Notes: generated from the letters alone by a model not told the origin. A stretch of 64,000 bases of DNA from Daucus carota subsp. sativus (GCF_001625215.2 NC_030389.2:41591454-41655453), one strand, 5' to 3'. Positions 1 to 10,790 are shown, counted from the first letter of the stretch. Program-made: numbers and translations.

Positions 1-31
1 GGAGTAATAATTCTTCTTTTTTTCCGCTAAT

Positions 32-268
32 TACTCTTTCCATCCAAAATAAGTGTCGTTTTGACTTAAAGCACGTAATTTAGGGTGTAAGAAAAACATA
101 TTGTCACACATTATTTTCCATTTTTTTTTAAATAACAATATAGATGTTAAATTTTTATTTAGAAAAAGAAGATTTTGAAAAATAATACGTAGAAATATGA
201 TTTTTCTGCACCTCAAATTACGTGGAAAAAAAAGTTAAAACGACGCTTATTTTGGGACGAAAGGAGTA
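32..268. mobile_element. Stowaway-like MITE
   Basis: Short element with terminal inverted repeats. It begins TACTCTTTCCATCC and ends GGGACGAAAGGAGTA, with TA at each boundary. The arms pair (AAAATAAGTGTCGTTTTGAC on the left, its near-complement on the right). No coding capacity. This is the Tc1/mariner-type MITE architecture that recurs many times in this window. Confidence 0.7.
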
Positions 269-754
269 GATGAGTAATAATTCTTCTTCGAATGAATGGC
301 AGCGAACCTCAACTTCAATTTGGATACCCCACTAGTAAGCTTTAATAATTATCTCTAGCAATTTTTATGAATGGGACACATTGGCAGGGGGAAATCATTG
401 ATGCTTCATCTTTTGCTGTTTTCCTATTAAAGTGCGAGATTTTTTCCTATTCTTTTTTTTACAAAATGCATTCATTAAATCACTTATTAAATCACTTAAA
501 CAGGCAAAATATGTTTTGGAAAAAGTAGCATAATAATATGTGGTCACCTAACAGTCAGTCTAACACCCATTGGTGGCGTGCGCAAATACAATAATACAAC
601 ATCTCCTTCACATAATAATCTCAACTTTGTCTTCCATTACCAAACAAATTACAAGTACCACGACCATCTGACTATTTATCAAGCTTTTTAGGCCTGCTGA
701 AGTCTGAACCAATCAGAAACCTCATACTAACCTCTAATTCTCTCTCAGATTTCC
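269..754. other. 5' flank of the BAHD gene
   Basis: AT-rich stretch with no gene or clear repeat. It should hold the promoter and leader of the acyltransferase starting at 755. I see no strong TATA box; ACTATTTATC near 671 is the best weak candidate. Confidence 0.4.
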
Positions 755-2125
755 ATGGCTCCAAGCTTCAACATAAAGATTGTTGCTGAATGCCAAGTCT
801 CTCCACCACCAAACACAACTCCAATATCTCTGCCCCTAACTTTTCTCGACATCCCTTGGCTTTTTTTCTCACCAAATAAGTCCATTTTTTTCTACAAATT
901 CTCAAACTCTACTAATACCACAACTATCATTCCCTTTCTTAAGCACTCTTTGGCCTTGACTCTCCAACAATTTTCACCCTTTTCGGGAAACATTTCTACC
1001 CCCTCTAAGCCGCAAATTGTGTACAGCCACGGGGACTCCGTGGCCTTTACTATTGCAGAAGGGGAAGCTGATGCATTTGGTCACCTCTCTAGCAATCATC
1101 CGAAAGATGTATGGAAACTCTTGTCTTTAGTCCCGGACTTAAATTCAACAGAGTCGAATAATATGATCAGCATTCCTTCATTAGCCGTGCAAATCACGGT
1201 TTTTGGTGACATTGGAATGTCTATTGGGGTGGCCTTTCAGCATGTAGTTGCGGATGAAAGAACTTATAACATCTTCATGAAGACATGGGCTTCAACTTGC
1301 AAGTCATTACAAGAAGAGAAGTTATCGCTACATGTTACTAATTCCCCACCATCTTTCGATAGAAATGTGATGATTGATCCCAATCAGGAACTCGAAACAG
1401 CTCTTCTGAATCAGTGGCGGAACAGAGTGATTTCGCGGAATTGTCAGACTTTTGATGCCTCTGACATGGTCCAGTCCACGTTCGTGTTGAGCATCGATGA
1501 TCTGCAGAGAATTAAGACAATAATCATCGCGAAATGCAAGCAAATGAATCAGCCACAGCCGAGTCTTCTTTCGGCATATGTGTTGGCTTGCTCATTAGTA
1601 TGGGTCTGTTTGATGGAATGTCAGGGGATCACAAGCGCAAATGTCAGTGAAAAACCGGCTTATTTTGGATTTATTGCAGGCGGGATTACTCGCCTTGATT
1701 TCACCGTTCCAAGTAATTATTTTGGAAATTGCGTTGCATTTGGCAGGGCAGGTGCCATGGAGAGTGATTTAGTTAGTGAAAACGGGATAGTTATGGCAGC
1801 AAAAGCAATCGGAAAAAAGATCAAAGACTTGGACCAAGAAGTTCTCAGAGATGCAAAGAGGTGGATTGCAGAATGGGAAGAGATGCTGGAATCGAATGTG
1901 AATGTAATTGTTGTGGGATCACCAAAAGTGGATCTATATGACATGGATTTCGGATTGGGAAAGCCTAACAAGATCGAAAAGATTTCGGTCGATAGAGGAA
2001 CTTCTATTTGTTTGACAGAGAGTAGAGACTTAAAAGGAGGAATGGAAGTTGGGATTGCTCTCTCCAGGGCCAGTATGAGTAAATTTAGTTCTCTGTTTGA
2101 TGTCTTGAAGCTTCAATTACATTAA
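755..2125 (+). CDS. BAHD acyltransferase, anthocyanin/phenolic-glucoside malonyltransferase-like
   Basis: Single-exon reading frame of 456 residues, the normal BAHD length. BAHD enzymes move an acyl group from acyl-CoA to an alcohol or amine in the cytosol. The catalytic HxxxD motif is visible as HVVAD at residues 163-167. The C-terminal structural motif is DFGLG at 398-402, where the family usually has DFGWG. YFGNC at 322-326 is typical of the anthocyanin/flavonoid-glucoside acyltransferase clade, so a malonyl- or hydroxycinnamoyl-CoA-dependent flavonoid or phenolic glucoside acyltransferase is the best guess. The substrate cannot be read from sequence. The ATG at 755 gives the usual N-terminus with the conserved LPLTFLDIPWL stretch at 26-36. 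The residue after HxxxD is Glu (HVVADERT), where Gly is common. The frame is intact and looks functional. Confidence 0.9.
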   Translation: MAPSFNIKIVAECQVSPPPNTTPISLPLTFLDIPWLFFSPNKSIFFYKFSNSTNTTTIIPFLKHSLALTLQQFSPFSGNISTPSKPQIVYSHGDSVAFTIAEGEADAFGHLSSNHPKDVWKLLSLVPDLNSTESNNMISIPSLAVQITVFGDIGMSIGVAFQHVVADERTYNIFMKTWASTCKSLQEEKLSLHVTNSPPSFDRNVMIDPNQELETALLNQWRNRVISRNCQTFDASDMVQSTFVLSIDDLQRIKTIIIAKCKQMNQPQPSLLSAYVLACSLVWVCLMECQGITSANVSEKPAYFGFIAGGITRLDFTVPSNYFGNCVAFGRAGAMESDLVSENGIVMAAKAIGKKIKDLDQEVLRDAKRWIAEWEEMLESNVNVIVVGSPKVDLYDMDFGLGKPNKIEKISVDRGTSICLTESRDLKGGMEVGIALSRASMSKFSSLFDVLKLQLH

Positions 2126-2253
2126 AAGCTTGGATAGATTCTTTCCGCATTCATTTAAGAAATGTCAAGCTATCTCAGCCAATTTCTGTCATGATCTCGA
2201 AAGTGTGGTGTGTAATAAAAGTAATGTGCTTATATCAGGTTATAAGCACAATA

Positions 2254-2431
2254 TGATAAGATATCATCTACATGTTTCATTCGTCAGTTTTATATATCCG
2301 GGCTTATAAATACGTAACTAGTTCAACAACGTTTATTGTTTGTGATAAGATATCATTTAAATGTTTCATTCCTCTGTTTTATGTATCCGGGCTTATAAAA
2401 ACTTAAATAATTCAACAATGTTGTTACTACT
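2254..2431. repeat. Tandem duplication, about 89-bp unit
   Basis: Two diverged direct copies (2254-2342 and 2343-2431), each starting TGATAAGATATCAT and sharing ATCCGGGCTTATAAA and TTCAACAA. The array lies just 3' of the acyltransferase and may overlap its transcript end. Confidence 0.7.
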
Positions 2432-2555
2432 GTAAGTTTCTCGAATCTTTGAAACCACAAGTGCAAATCATTCAGTCTCTGGAGATTGCAGTTGAAATGT
2501 TTAAATGCAAATGATTGAGTTTCGGAAGTTTGTAATTTTGAGTAATATGAAAATG

Positions 2556-2746
2556 GTTTGTCCGGTGTGTACCTGTGTGCACATGCTAAGCGCGAAATTT
2601 GATATGTTTTGAGAGATTTTGATTGATGTGGTTGTTGTATTTGCAGGGGGTTCACCATTATTAAGATTGGAGAGCCAATTAAAATCTCCTAAACTTGTAA
2701 AATTCCGCGCTTAGCATGTGCTCATGGACACACAATAGAAAAATCT
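2556..2746. mobile_element. Palindromic MITE (GTGTGCACATGCTAAGCGCG family)
   Basis: Terminal inverted repeats of about 40 bp. The left arm carries GTGCACATGCTAAGCGCG; the right arm is its near-complement CGCGCTTAGCATGTGCTC. The centre contains a GCAGGGGGTTCACCATTATT segment, also seen in the elements at 9302 and 11191. Non-coding. Confidence 0.65.
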
Positions 2747-3533
2747 AAATGAAAAAGCAAATACTCTTCACGAGGAAGGACTAACATGTGGGGTGGTTGA
2801 GTGTGATGGGATTCTGTTGTTAAACTATTGGAAAGGATCTACAAAATATCACGAAGACAAAGCAAAATTATTGAACTGAATCTACACGTGCACTGAATCT
2901 ACGCAAATGATACTCATAGTCCATATAAAAGTTCAAAATATTTTCCCACCATTATTGGATTACTTTATTTAAGCATCTACCCTTGATTTGAAAGTAAAAC
3001 CTCATCTACCCTTCTACGGTGAAGACTAATCTTTCAGAGTCTAAATCGAGCGAAATAGCATCTGGTCAGCTAGTTCAGACAATTAAACCAGAATCAGTAA
3101 CATTTAAGTACATGGAAACAATCTCCCTCTTCTCACATCGGGCTCGACACTTTCTTAGGCTTGTTCCGGAGCCTATCGACGATTGCTAGACGAGCCTGCA
3201 CGGTTTTGTTTTTGAAAATTTTTCAAAAGACCTAATATTATTAGAATTGTTCTGTTTACTTATATTTTAGCTTCATGTTCCTCTTATACGATATAACTCC
3301 TAACAATACTATTCATAATAAAAAAGCCGTGATGGTCCTGTTTATGAGGAAGGACCACCCGAGGCCCGAGGGTAGTTGAGTCTGACGATGAGTTTTTTAT
3401 TGTTCAAAGTGAAGAATCAGAAAAGATGGTATACAAAAATCCTGCGTATCAATAATTCAAGATATGATAAGCAGATAAAAATGTCATAGATCTGGAGCTA
3501 GCAGGTGTTTTTTATACATGCAGGACTAAAAAA
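2747..3533. other. Intergenic, no feature recognised
   Basis: No open frame of note, no strong repeat and no RNA gene recognised. Confidence 0.3.
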
Positions 3534-3849
3534 TACTCCGTTCGTCCCATTTTAATTGATTCTTATTTTTTTTTTTGATGTCCCAAAAAGAATGAACTTG
3601 GTATATTTACAATTTTTGAACACTACTTTTTACTATTATACTCACTACTTTCTTCCACTATCTTCATTTTATAATAATATAAACACTATTACCCCACAAA
3701 TTTCCTCCACTATCGCAAATCTATTATTAAATTTTGATGGATCTCACCACTTTACCCATTTTTCAACTAAATTTAATTTTTTTATCACATTTTCCTTAAT
3801 CTCCATAAAAGTCACACCAGCTCGCTCTTTATTTGGGACGGAGGGAATA
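3534..3849. mobile_element. Stowaway-like MITE
   Basis: Left end TACTCCGTTCGTCCCATTTT; right end TTTGGGACGGAGGGAATA. TA at both borders and inverted-repeat termini. The open frame inside it is fortuitous. Confidence 0.65.
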
Positions 3850-5668
3850 AAAATATGGTGGTCAAGAATATGTTACAGTCAAGATCACTTATCAACCATC
3901 GTATACACACAAAACAAGCTCACCAACCCTAATAAACCTCAGCTACCCTTCCACAATTGTATTCAATGCCAACAATTTTCTTCTCTTTTCAGTTTTCACC
4001 TGCACCACCTTTACCTCGTCAAACTCTTTCGAAAAACCAATATGCCAAGGTTCAAGCCGCAATGAGCCACCCTGGCTACCTAGCCAGCCTCAACAAACTT
4101 GACCCGTGGCCACTTATACTAACCGCCACAAGGAGGAGCCTCGAGTCTCAACTAATTACTAGAAACGCTGTGAGACAGGTGCCAGTGCAGCCCAAGGAAA
4201 CTCAAAGAAGAAAATATCATGGAGTACATATACTTTATGGTTTAAGGATGAAAGAGAGATTAGTCTCCAAATTTGAAAACGGAATTGTTGATGGAGGAAT
4301 TTGATAATCAACAATAACGAGGTTCGTTGTCAGAACAAAAGTGTATCACGATTGTGATATGACGGAAATTCATCAAAGAGTGGTGGTTAAGGGTGGCTAA
4401 GATTAGAGATATATTTGGTTGTTTTCGTTCTCTCGGTTGTCGTTATTCCTTCGATATGTCTATTTACCAAATATGGATCAAATCATAGGTAGTTCTAGGA
4501 GATCAAGACATTTAAGATAAGAAGTAGGTTCTCTCGAAGATAAGACCATATCTAAGGCAGTGACTTATCTACTAGTCATTTAAGATATTCAGGAGTTTTC
4601 CGCCAATGCGGTTCCAATATGCTAGGAAGGAGAATCCTAGTCCACCAAGAACTGGTCCTGAGGCTCAATACCTAACTTATAATCCACATACATTACAGAT
4701 TCAGCATTACCTCTAATTATCAGGGTGACACTAACCGCTACTTTTCGTATCATGAAACGAGTCGTGCGGTATAACCGTGACAACTCTTTAGGTGTAAGGA
4801 CGAGCCCTTATCCCCGGTGAGGATACCCACCAGAATACAGGGCAAGGCTTCCCCCTAAACAATCAAGACATACTATCGTCTCAATCCCCCCATGACGCCA
4901 ACCCACTGGAATACATGATCAAGACATGTGATCGTTATTCAAGCCCCCACACAAGGACAACCGGGCAGAAATCAGAATACAAGATTGAGGATTTTAGATC
5001 ACGCCGGATGTGCTTCAGATGTCTACGTCTTCATATGTCCGGAGAGGTATCTTGGTATCACCCGGAGACCCGGAAGTATTTATGACAACATGTTCTCCTC
5101 ATAAGAGGAGCCTTCCTCACAACATACCATGCCAAAATACCATCTACTTATAAACAAGCCCTTAAAAGTGTGCTCCAGTCCACAAGGAGAGCCTTCCTTA
5201 CAATATACCAATACCAAAATATCATTTACTTAGAATCAGGTCATAAGAGTGCGCCACATGTCTCAATGGAGCCCCTTCTTGTCTAACCATTGTGCTGATT
5301 GTTATAAAAGGCCATGTCAATTTAAAAACTCAATTGAATATCCAAGCTTCTGATACAGTTTTTAAAATCTGAGTTGAATACACTCGAGTTTCATGATTAA
5401 TCATTTAAAATCCCTGAATGCACCCCCTCAATAAAAATGCAGGCAATAATAATTGTTTGCTTGTTTGATTCAGGTAGCACCTCATTCTTATTATCAGGAC
5501 AAGCAGTCGAGTACATCCATCTTTATGCAAACAGTAGATCACAGCCAGCCCGGATTTAGAACTTCAAAATATCCAGGGATACTATAATGTAACAGAGGCT
5601 TTTTTGAAAAAATTGGAAACTTTAGGCAGGACATGAAAGATATTCTTCTCATAGCAAGTTCGGCAGAG
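3850..5668. other. Unclassified region, possibly a decayed LTR-type repeat
   Basis: About 1.8 kb with no convincing gene. Composition is more GC-balanced than the flanks. Around 5101-5280 there are two clear and one partial diverged tandem copies of a roughly 80-bp unit (GGAGCCTTCCTCACAACATACC, then GGAGAGCCTTCCTTACAATATACC). TATAAAAGG at about 5304 and a following AATAAAA near 5432 resemble an LTR promoter and poly(A) signal. I found no matching second LTR, primer-binding site or polyprotein, so the class stays open. Confidence 0.3.
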
Positions 5669-5804
5669 TTGGAACCTACACCAACAGCCCCCTGGCTCTA
5701 TGAGTGTATGCCAGCAACCTCATGGTTCCGCTGTTGTTGGAACCTACACCAACAGCCCCCTGGCTCTATGAGTGTATGCCAGCAACCTCATGGTTCCGCT
5801 GTTG
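5669..5804. repeat. Perfect 68-bp tandem duplication
   Basis: Two identical, directly adjacent 68-bp copies (5669-5736 and 5737-5804), each beginning TTGGAACCTACACCAACAGC and ending GGTTCCGCTGTTG. The absence of mismatches suggests a recent event. Confidence 0.95.
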
Positions 5805-6296
5805 ACCAGAGCACGACTGATAGCATTATGCGGCAACAAACATTACAACAATGCAATTACAGTCAGACACTATATTTCCAAGTAAATCTTAAATCTCATT
5901 TGGAATAGCTTGTAAATCTTAATCAGTAAGATCAGTTGGCCACTGACTAGTTAGTGATTAGCTAGTTTAGCATATCATCCAGAGTGGAGAGGATTAATAG
6001 AAAGAATAGCAATATTCATTCAATACATGATGTATGTTCTACAAGAGTGGCAGATAATATGTTTTCATACAATGGAATTATGTACATTAGCCTAAAACTT
6101 CTAAGCCTTACAAGTTACAACAAAGTACATTGATGAACTCCATTTTACGAAAACAGATGTCTTTATATCCGAATCTTGATTACTCCAGTGTGTTGAATAA
6201 ACTATCATTTAAAAGTTAAAAGGATGGCTTTGAACTTCAGAAACTCACCACTCTTCATATATCCAAACTTAGCAGCTCAAACAACTACTGTGAGAC
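5805..6296. other. 3' flank of the DUF668 gene
   Basis: AT-rich, no coding potential. It should contain the 3' untranslated region of the minus-strand gene ending at 6297. Confidence 0.35.
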
Positions 6297-8069
6297 TCAG
6301 TGTTGCGACCGCCAGTCCATGTCACCTCTGAAATCAAAACTACTTGCACAATTCAATAAAGCATTTTGCTGATGCTCATAGCGACATATATAATTCAAAC
6401 CAACTAGAAGCTCACAAATAGCCGCCTCTGTCTTCGCTCTATCTGCAAAATACAGTGTCTGGAGCAGAAGAACATTGGTTAGTGTAACGATTTGCTGCTG
6501 CTGCTCAAAATTACGCTCACTTTGCCACCTTATCATATTATGTGCCATAGGAGCAAGCCACTTGAGTATTTGATCAAGCCTCTCTTTCCAACCATGAGCA
6601 AGGGGAGCATCAAAAATTGCCAGATCTTTGATGTAAGACTTAATACTAATCTTCAAGGACAATTTTAAGCTTGCTGGTAACATAGAGTATAAATCGTCTC
6701 TAGCTTCGACACCAACCAAATGAGGATATCGAAGTAGCTTCTCTATGATAATTACCACATTTGCGTAATGCAAGGCCAGTGCCGATCCTCCAACCGTGCT
6801 TTGGGGAGCGTAAGTCATTAACCTATTCTTGGGACCAGATTTTGGATTGTTTGTCATACTACTTTGCAAAGATTGACTGAAGCAATCTGATTGATTCGAG
6901 TTACCTTTCTTCACTCCACTAGAAATGCTACAACAACCTGAAACTTGACTCATTCTATCATCATATCCAACAGAATCATCATCATTGTCATCGACTTTTG
7001 ATGCAGAACTACTCACACTGAGGCACTCCAAGAGAAGCCTTCCTGGACCAAAACCACATGCAAAATGACTTGGAGCACGAAATAGTGACACATCACCACG
7101 CTGGGATGCAACTTCAGGTCTGAAATTCAACTCTCTTCTATCTGCCAAACCTTTCTCCATCAAGCCTGAGTGATTATAACTATAAGTCTTGCTGAGCGCT
7201 CTACTAACTGAAACAGAATTCCCAAGTAATACATCAACTTGACCTGGTTTCATCCCACATTCTTCCTTTACATGAGCAGAGCCATTCAAATGGAATCGTG
7301 CCCCTGAAATAGAACTACCAGCAAATTCTCCCTTCATAACAGGTCTGCCAAAGACATGACAAATTCGCACATATAGTGTGCACACAGTTCTTGCTAACAA
7401 ATCCACTACTTTATCATAAGTCTGATTCCAAAGTGAAATTTCCTTGAGATGTCTCACATCTTCCTTTCGACACACCAATTTTTGTTCAAAAGCCCTTCGA
7501 CTTTCTTCATACTGAACCCGCTGAAACTTCTTTATTGATTGTTCCAACTCACCCAAAACCTCCATCTCCCCATACAATTTTGCAGTTGAATTCACATACT
7601 TTTCCATTTTCTTGATCATTCCCTCCATATCCTTAACCAAAAATCCCATTTCTCTTACTTCAATCACTCCCCCAACAATATCCCCATACACATGCTCAAA
7701 CCCTTGCAACGCAGGAATAGAACATTTTCTCCCCAATCTCGAAACCACCTCAGCCACTCGGTTTAATTCATCAACCTTTTCAGCCAAGGCAAGCTCAAAA
7801 AGATAAACCTCATCATTTGATATCAAGGCCTTGATGCCATCAGAATTAAAAATCTCACCTTTAAGCTTTACTATTTCATTATCAACAAGAGACTTGTGCA
7901 AAATAACAGTTTTGGACATCACATTAGCAACTTCAAAAGAAAGAATTCCAATAATTTGCTTAGGTTCTTGCCTTTTATTACCTTTTTTTGGAGCTTCAAG
8001 TAAAAGGGCTTGCTTGACATTTGCACTAACATTGCTCCTCATCTTCATTAGCCAAGGCTCAGCCACCAT
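6297..8069 (-). CDS. DUF3475/DUF668 protein, PSK-simulator (PSI) family-like
   Basis: Single-exon frame of 590 residues starting at ATG 8069. The N-terminal part, about residues 35-95 (IIGILSFEVANVMSKTV onward), matches the plant DUF3475 domain. DUF668 runs from about 426 to 515, starting TVGGSALALHYANVVIIIEK and including the MLPASLK and WLAPMAHNMIRWQSERNFEQ stretches. The segment between (about 250-425) is low-complexity and Ser/Asp-rich, likely disordered. Proteins with this pair include the Arabidopsis PSI family, linked to phytosulfokine-related growth control. The N-terminus MVAEPWLMKM resembles the intronless subgroup without the Gly2 myristoylation site of PSI1; that grouping is from memory. 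Biochemical function is unknown. No frameshift or stop is seen. Confidence 0.88.
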   Translation of the reverse strand: MVAEPWLMKMRSNVSANVKQALLLEAPKKGNKRQEPKQIIGILSFEVANVMSKTVILHKSLVDNEIVKLKGEIFNSDGIKALISNDEVYLFELALAEKVDELNRVAEVVSRLGRKCSIPALQGFEHVYGDIVGGVIEVREMGFLVKDMEGMIKKMEKYVNSTAKLYGEMEVLGELEQSIKKFQRVQYEESRRAFEQKLVCRKEDVRHLKEISLWNQTYDKVVDLLARTVCTLYVRICHVFGRPVMKGEFAGSSISGARFHLNGSAHVKEECGMKPGQVDVLLGNSVSVSRALSKTYSYNHSGLMEKGLADRRELNFRPEVASQRGDVSLFRAPSHFACGFGPGRLLLECLSVSSSASKVDDNDDDSVGYDDRMSQVSGCCSISSGVKKGNSNQSDCFSQSLQSSMTNNPKSGPKNRLMTYAPQSTVGGSALALHYANVVIIIEKLLRYPHLVGVEARDDLYSMLPASLKLSLKISIKSYIKDLAIFDAPLAHGWKERLDQILKWLAPMAHNMIRWQSERNFEQQQQIVTLTNVLLLQTLYFADRAKTEAAICELLVGLNYICRYEHQQNALLNCASSFDFRGDMDWRSQH

Positions 8070-8742
8070 AGTAACTAGAATCTTGGAACAAATATTACAG
8101 ATCTAAAACAAAAATCAAGAAAATCAAAACCCCATATCAGACTATACCACAATCTGCAAGAACATTCAAAAGGGTCTTCAAGAAAATGAAAAAGGAACAA
8201 TCTTTATCAACAGCTGGATTAACTAGAGCTCAGCCCAAAAAATATCAAAAAACTCAATCACCAATCTGAAAAAAGAACAAGTTTGAGCAACATTAGGACT
8301 GATTAGAGCTCAACATGAGGGTAAAAAAATCTTCAAAAAATAATGTGAAGTGTTATAAATGCAAAAACTTATGAAAAACATGCTGGAGGCTAAGCAGAGT
8401 TGACTGAAAAAGACAAGCAATAAAATGTGAAAATGGTCAGTGAAGTAGAGAAATGCATTTTTGAGTCAGAAGATGTGGATGAAGGAGTAATTTACTTTGT
8501 AAAAAGAAGTTTCTGATTCCTTTAATTTGTTTTTTGGGGCTCTATATTTTGTGTTGATTTTGTAAAGAGATAAAGTAACAAGTTTCAAAGACAAGGGCCA
8601 CAGTCCACGGAGTTTGAGGAGGTTTTGTGTACAAGTGAGACTTTTTTGTCTTACTTTAAGCAAGTACTGTACCAAAGTATCTTCGATTCTGTGAAACAAT
8701 TAGTACAAAAATAATGTTACAAACTTACAATCTGTATTTATA
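8070..8742. other. 5' flank of the DUF668 gene
   Basis: Leader and promoter region of the minus-strand gene. It holds only short fortuitous frames. No TATA box could be assigned with confidence. Confidence 0.35.
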
Positions 8743-8984
8743 TACTCCCTCCGAGTTGTATACATTGGGGAACGGGACGCGGCACGGACTTTAATGCTCC
8801 TGTAAATTATAGTTTTATAACTTATTTTTAAGATTTTTTTTTAATAAAAGTTTGAATGTTATATTTTTATTCAGAAAAAAAATATTATAAAAATAAGTTA
8901 TAAAATTATATTTTACAAGAGTATTGAAGTGCGTGTCGAGTAGTGAAAAAGAAACGTATAGAATTGAATTGGACAGAGGGAGTA
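8743..8984. mobile_element. Stowaway-like MITE, family shared with 52530-52784
   Basis: Left end TACTCCCTCCGAGTTGTATA; right end TTGGACAGAGGGAGTA. The internal sequences GACTTTAATGCTCCTGTAAA and GTTTGAATGTTATATTTTTA recur in the element at 52530, so the two are copies of one family. Confidence 0.8.
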
Positions 8985-9109
8985 AGGTGTTATTCGCTGG
9001 TCATCGATGGTTTTATATACTGTGAGCCTGTGACAAAAAAAAAAAAAGGAAGGAAAATTTTCTTCATGAAAGTTGGTCAAGAAGCACTTAAAAAAAGTTA
9101 GGAATGCTA

Positions 9110-9245
9110 GCTTTTGTTTCAGGGCTTCTACTTATTTTCCAAACACTTTAATCACTTATAAGTCTTATCTTGCTTTTAACTTTTACTCCACTTATTTATT
9201 TTAAGCAAGAAGCACTTATTTTAAATTTACCCAAACGGTCACATT
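9110..9245. mobile_element. Fragment of a GGGGCCGTTTGG-type MITE (hAT-like)
   Basis: Contains GCTTCTACTTATTTTCCAAA and ends CCCAAACGGTCA, the complement of the terminus seen at 9649 and 23294. The opposite end is indistinct, so it is probably partial. Confidence 0.55.
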
Positions 9246-9301
9246 ATTTAAGTTGAGTAGAAGTGAGAGTCAAAAAAGTACGCCTCTGTTTTGTTTTAGA
9301 G

Positions 9302-9499
9302 CAATGCTAGAGACCCCAAATTTTTTCCCCAAAATTTGTTACCAAATGACATGGATAACAAGTGGCGAAATTTGATTGGGTGATTGATGAATCTGCAGGG
9401 GGGCCTCATTATTATGGGAATGAATGCAACCAATTAAATTTCGCCACATCATTTGGGAAAAAAATTTGGGATAAATATTTGGGGTCCCTAGCATTTTCC
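9302..9499. mobile_element. Palindromic MITE (AATGCTAGAGACCCC family)
   Basis: Left end CAATGCTAGAGACCCCAAAT and right end TTTGGGGTCCCTAGCATT are inverted repeats. Internally AAATTTGATTGGGTG pairs with CAACCAATTAAATTT around a GCAGGGGGGCCTCATTATTA centre. Confidence 0.65.
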
Positions 9500-9648
9500 T
9501 TTGTTTTATAGGTCGTTTAAGGTTTTTTCACACAGATTAAGAAAGTTCATTATTACATCAAAAAAGCATTTATTAGTCCTTTCTTTTCCATCTTTGTCCT
9601 CATTTAATGTCTCTCTTTCCTCTTTCTTCTCGTGACTCATGGTATTAA

Positions 9649-9849
9649 GGGGCCGTTTGGGTGAGCTTATGCTTATTGCTTAAAGTAAAAAAGTGAAGTA
9701 GAAGTTAGAAGCAAGTTAAGACTTATAAGTGATAAAAGTGTTTGGGAAATAAGTAGAAGCACTTCTTGACTTCTTACACAAACGGTACAAATAAGTGCTT
9801 CTAACTTATAATTCAGAAGCCGGGCTTATAAGCCCGTGCCAAACACCCA
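9649..9849. mobile_element. hAT-like MITE (GGGGCCGTTTGG terminus)
   Basis: Starts GGGGCCGTTTGGGTGAGC and ends GTGCCAAACACCCA. Inside are repeated AGTAGAAG, ACTTATAAGTG and GTTTGGGAAATAAGTAG motifs found in all copies of this abundant family. No coding capacity. Confidence 0.65.
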
Positions 9850-10399
9850 CTAAATAAGGGTAACAAAAGTCATTAGACAACCCAACTATTTTTGAAAAGA
9901 GAGAACGATCTATATTTATAAACAAACAACATTTTCTAAAATGACTTATAAAACAAAACAGAAGAATATATAAAAAATTTGGGAAAAAAGTAGAACCTGC
10001 AAGAGAAAAATCAATATTCTCAATCTATTAAAAATGTTTCTACTTATTTATACGAACGAGTCCTATCATAAATTTCGAGTAATATAGTTGATCATGCTTT
10101 GCCCCGATTTAAGAGGATGCATATACAGTGATTTATAACTTTAAGATTGAGTTTATTAGTTTTATTTTTAATTTTTATTCAAAAAACGATCTATATTATA
10201 TTTGCTCAAGCAAATGAATCATGAGTGGATTTTATAAGATTTGGACCAGTCGACACGAGAATCGTTGATCAGTCATATTTTTGTCTGAGTTTAGGACCAC
10301 TTGAATAGTACCGGTAATAATAAAGTTGATTTTATGTTTCTGGGGAATTGTTCGGGACTTCGGGACCCGCTCCATGGAGGCTGAGCTGACCGCTGATGT

Positions 10400-10665
10400 T
10401 ACTCCCTCCGTCCCTTTTTACTTGTCCCTTTTGAAAAAATAACGCATCTTAAGAAAATGTTAGGTGGATATCTTGTTTTCATACATATCCCTAATAAATG
10501 TAATGAATTAGATAGAGTTGTGTATATATATATACTAGTCAAACATTGGAAGTTGTTACATTTTGAAAAAACATACAAAAAGTTGCTTTGAAAAGAGAAG
10601 TGGACAAGTAATTTGGGACAATTTTTTTTTTCAAAAGAGACATGTAAAAAGGGACGGAGGGAGTA
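10400..10665. mobile_element. Stowaway-like MITE
   Basis: Left end TACTCCCTCCGTCCCTTTTT; right end AAAAAGGGACGGAGGGAGTA. The terminal inverted repeat is perfect over 20 bp with TA at both sides, suggesting a fairly young copy. Confidence 0.85.
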
Positions 10666-10694
10666 ACATTTAACAGTATGCCAACTTTCTTTTT

Positions 10695-10790
10695 TTTGCT
10701 AGTTGATTAGCACACGCACACATGTGGAGTCGAACTCCCGACCTCCCGCAAAAGGTACGAGAGCTCTACCACCACACTAACAGTTTGCTC
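10695..10790 (-). mobile_element. tRNA-like / SINE head fragment
   Basis: On the minus strand GTGTGGTGGTAGAGCTCTCG resembles a pol III A box and GGGAGTTCGACTCC resembles a B box at tRNA-like spacing. The flanks do not form an acceptor stem and the arms do not fold well, so a tRNA-derived SINE fragment is likelier than a tRNA gene. A related head (GGTGTGGTGGTAGAGCTATT) occurs near 31991 on the plus strand. Confidence 0.45.

Noticed and set aside
3556-4065. 169-codon open frame
   Set aside because: It starts inside a Stowaway-like MITE and runs through low-complexity sequence; no domain and no conserved motif.
3957-4304. 115-codon open frame
   Set aside because: Out-of-frame overlap with the frame above, no recognisable family; kept only as part of an unclassified region.
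8466-8699. 77-codon frame upstream of the DUF668 gene
   Set aside because: No domain; probably leader or promoter sequence of the gene below it.
10695-10790. tRNA gene on the minus strand
   Set aside because: A and B boxes are present but no acceptor stem or proper anticodon arm forms; a SINE head is more likely.
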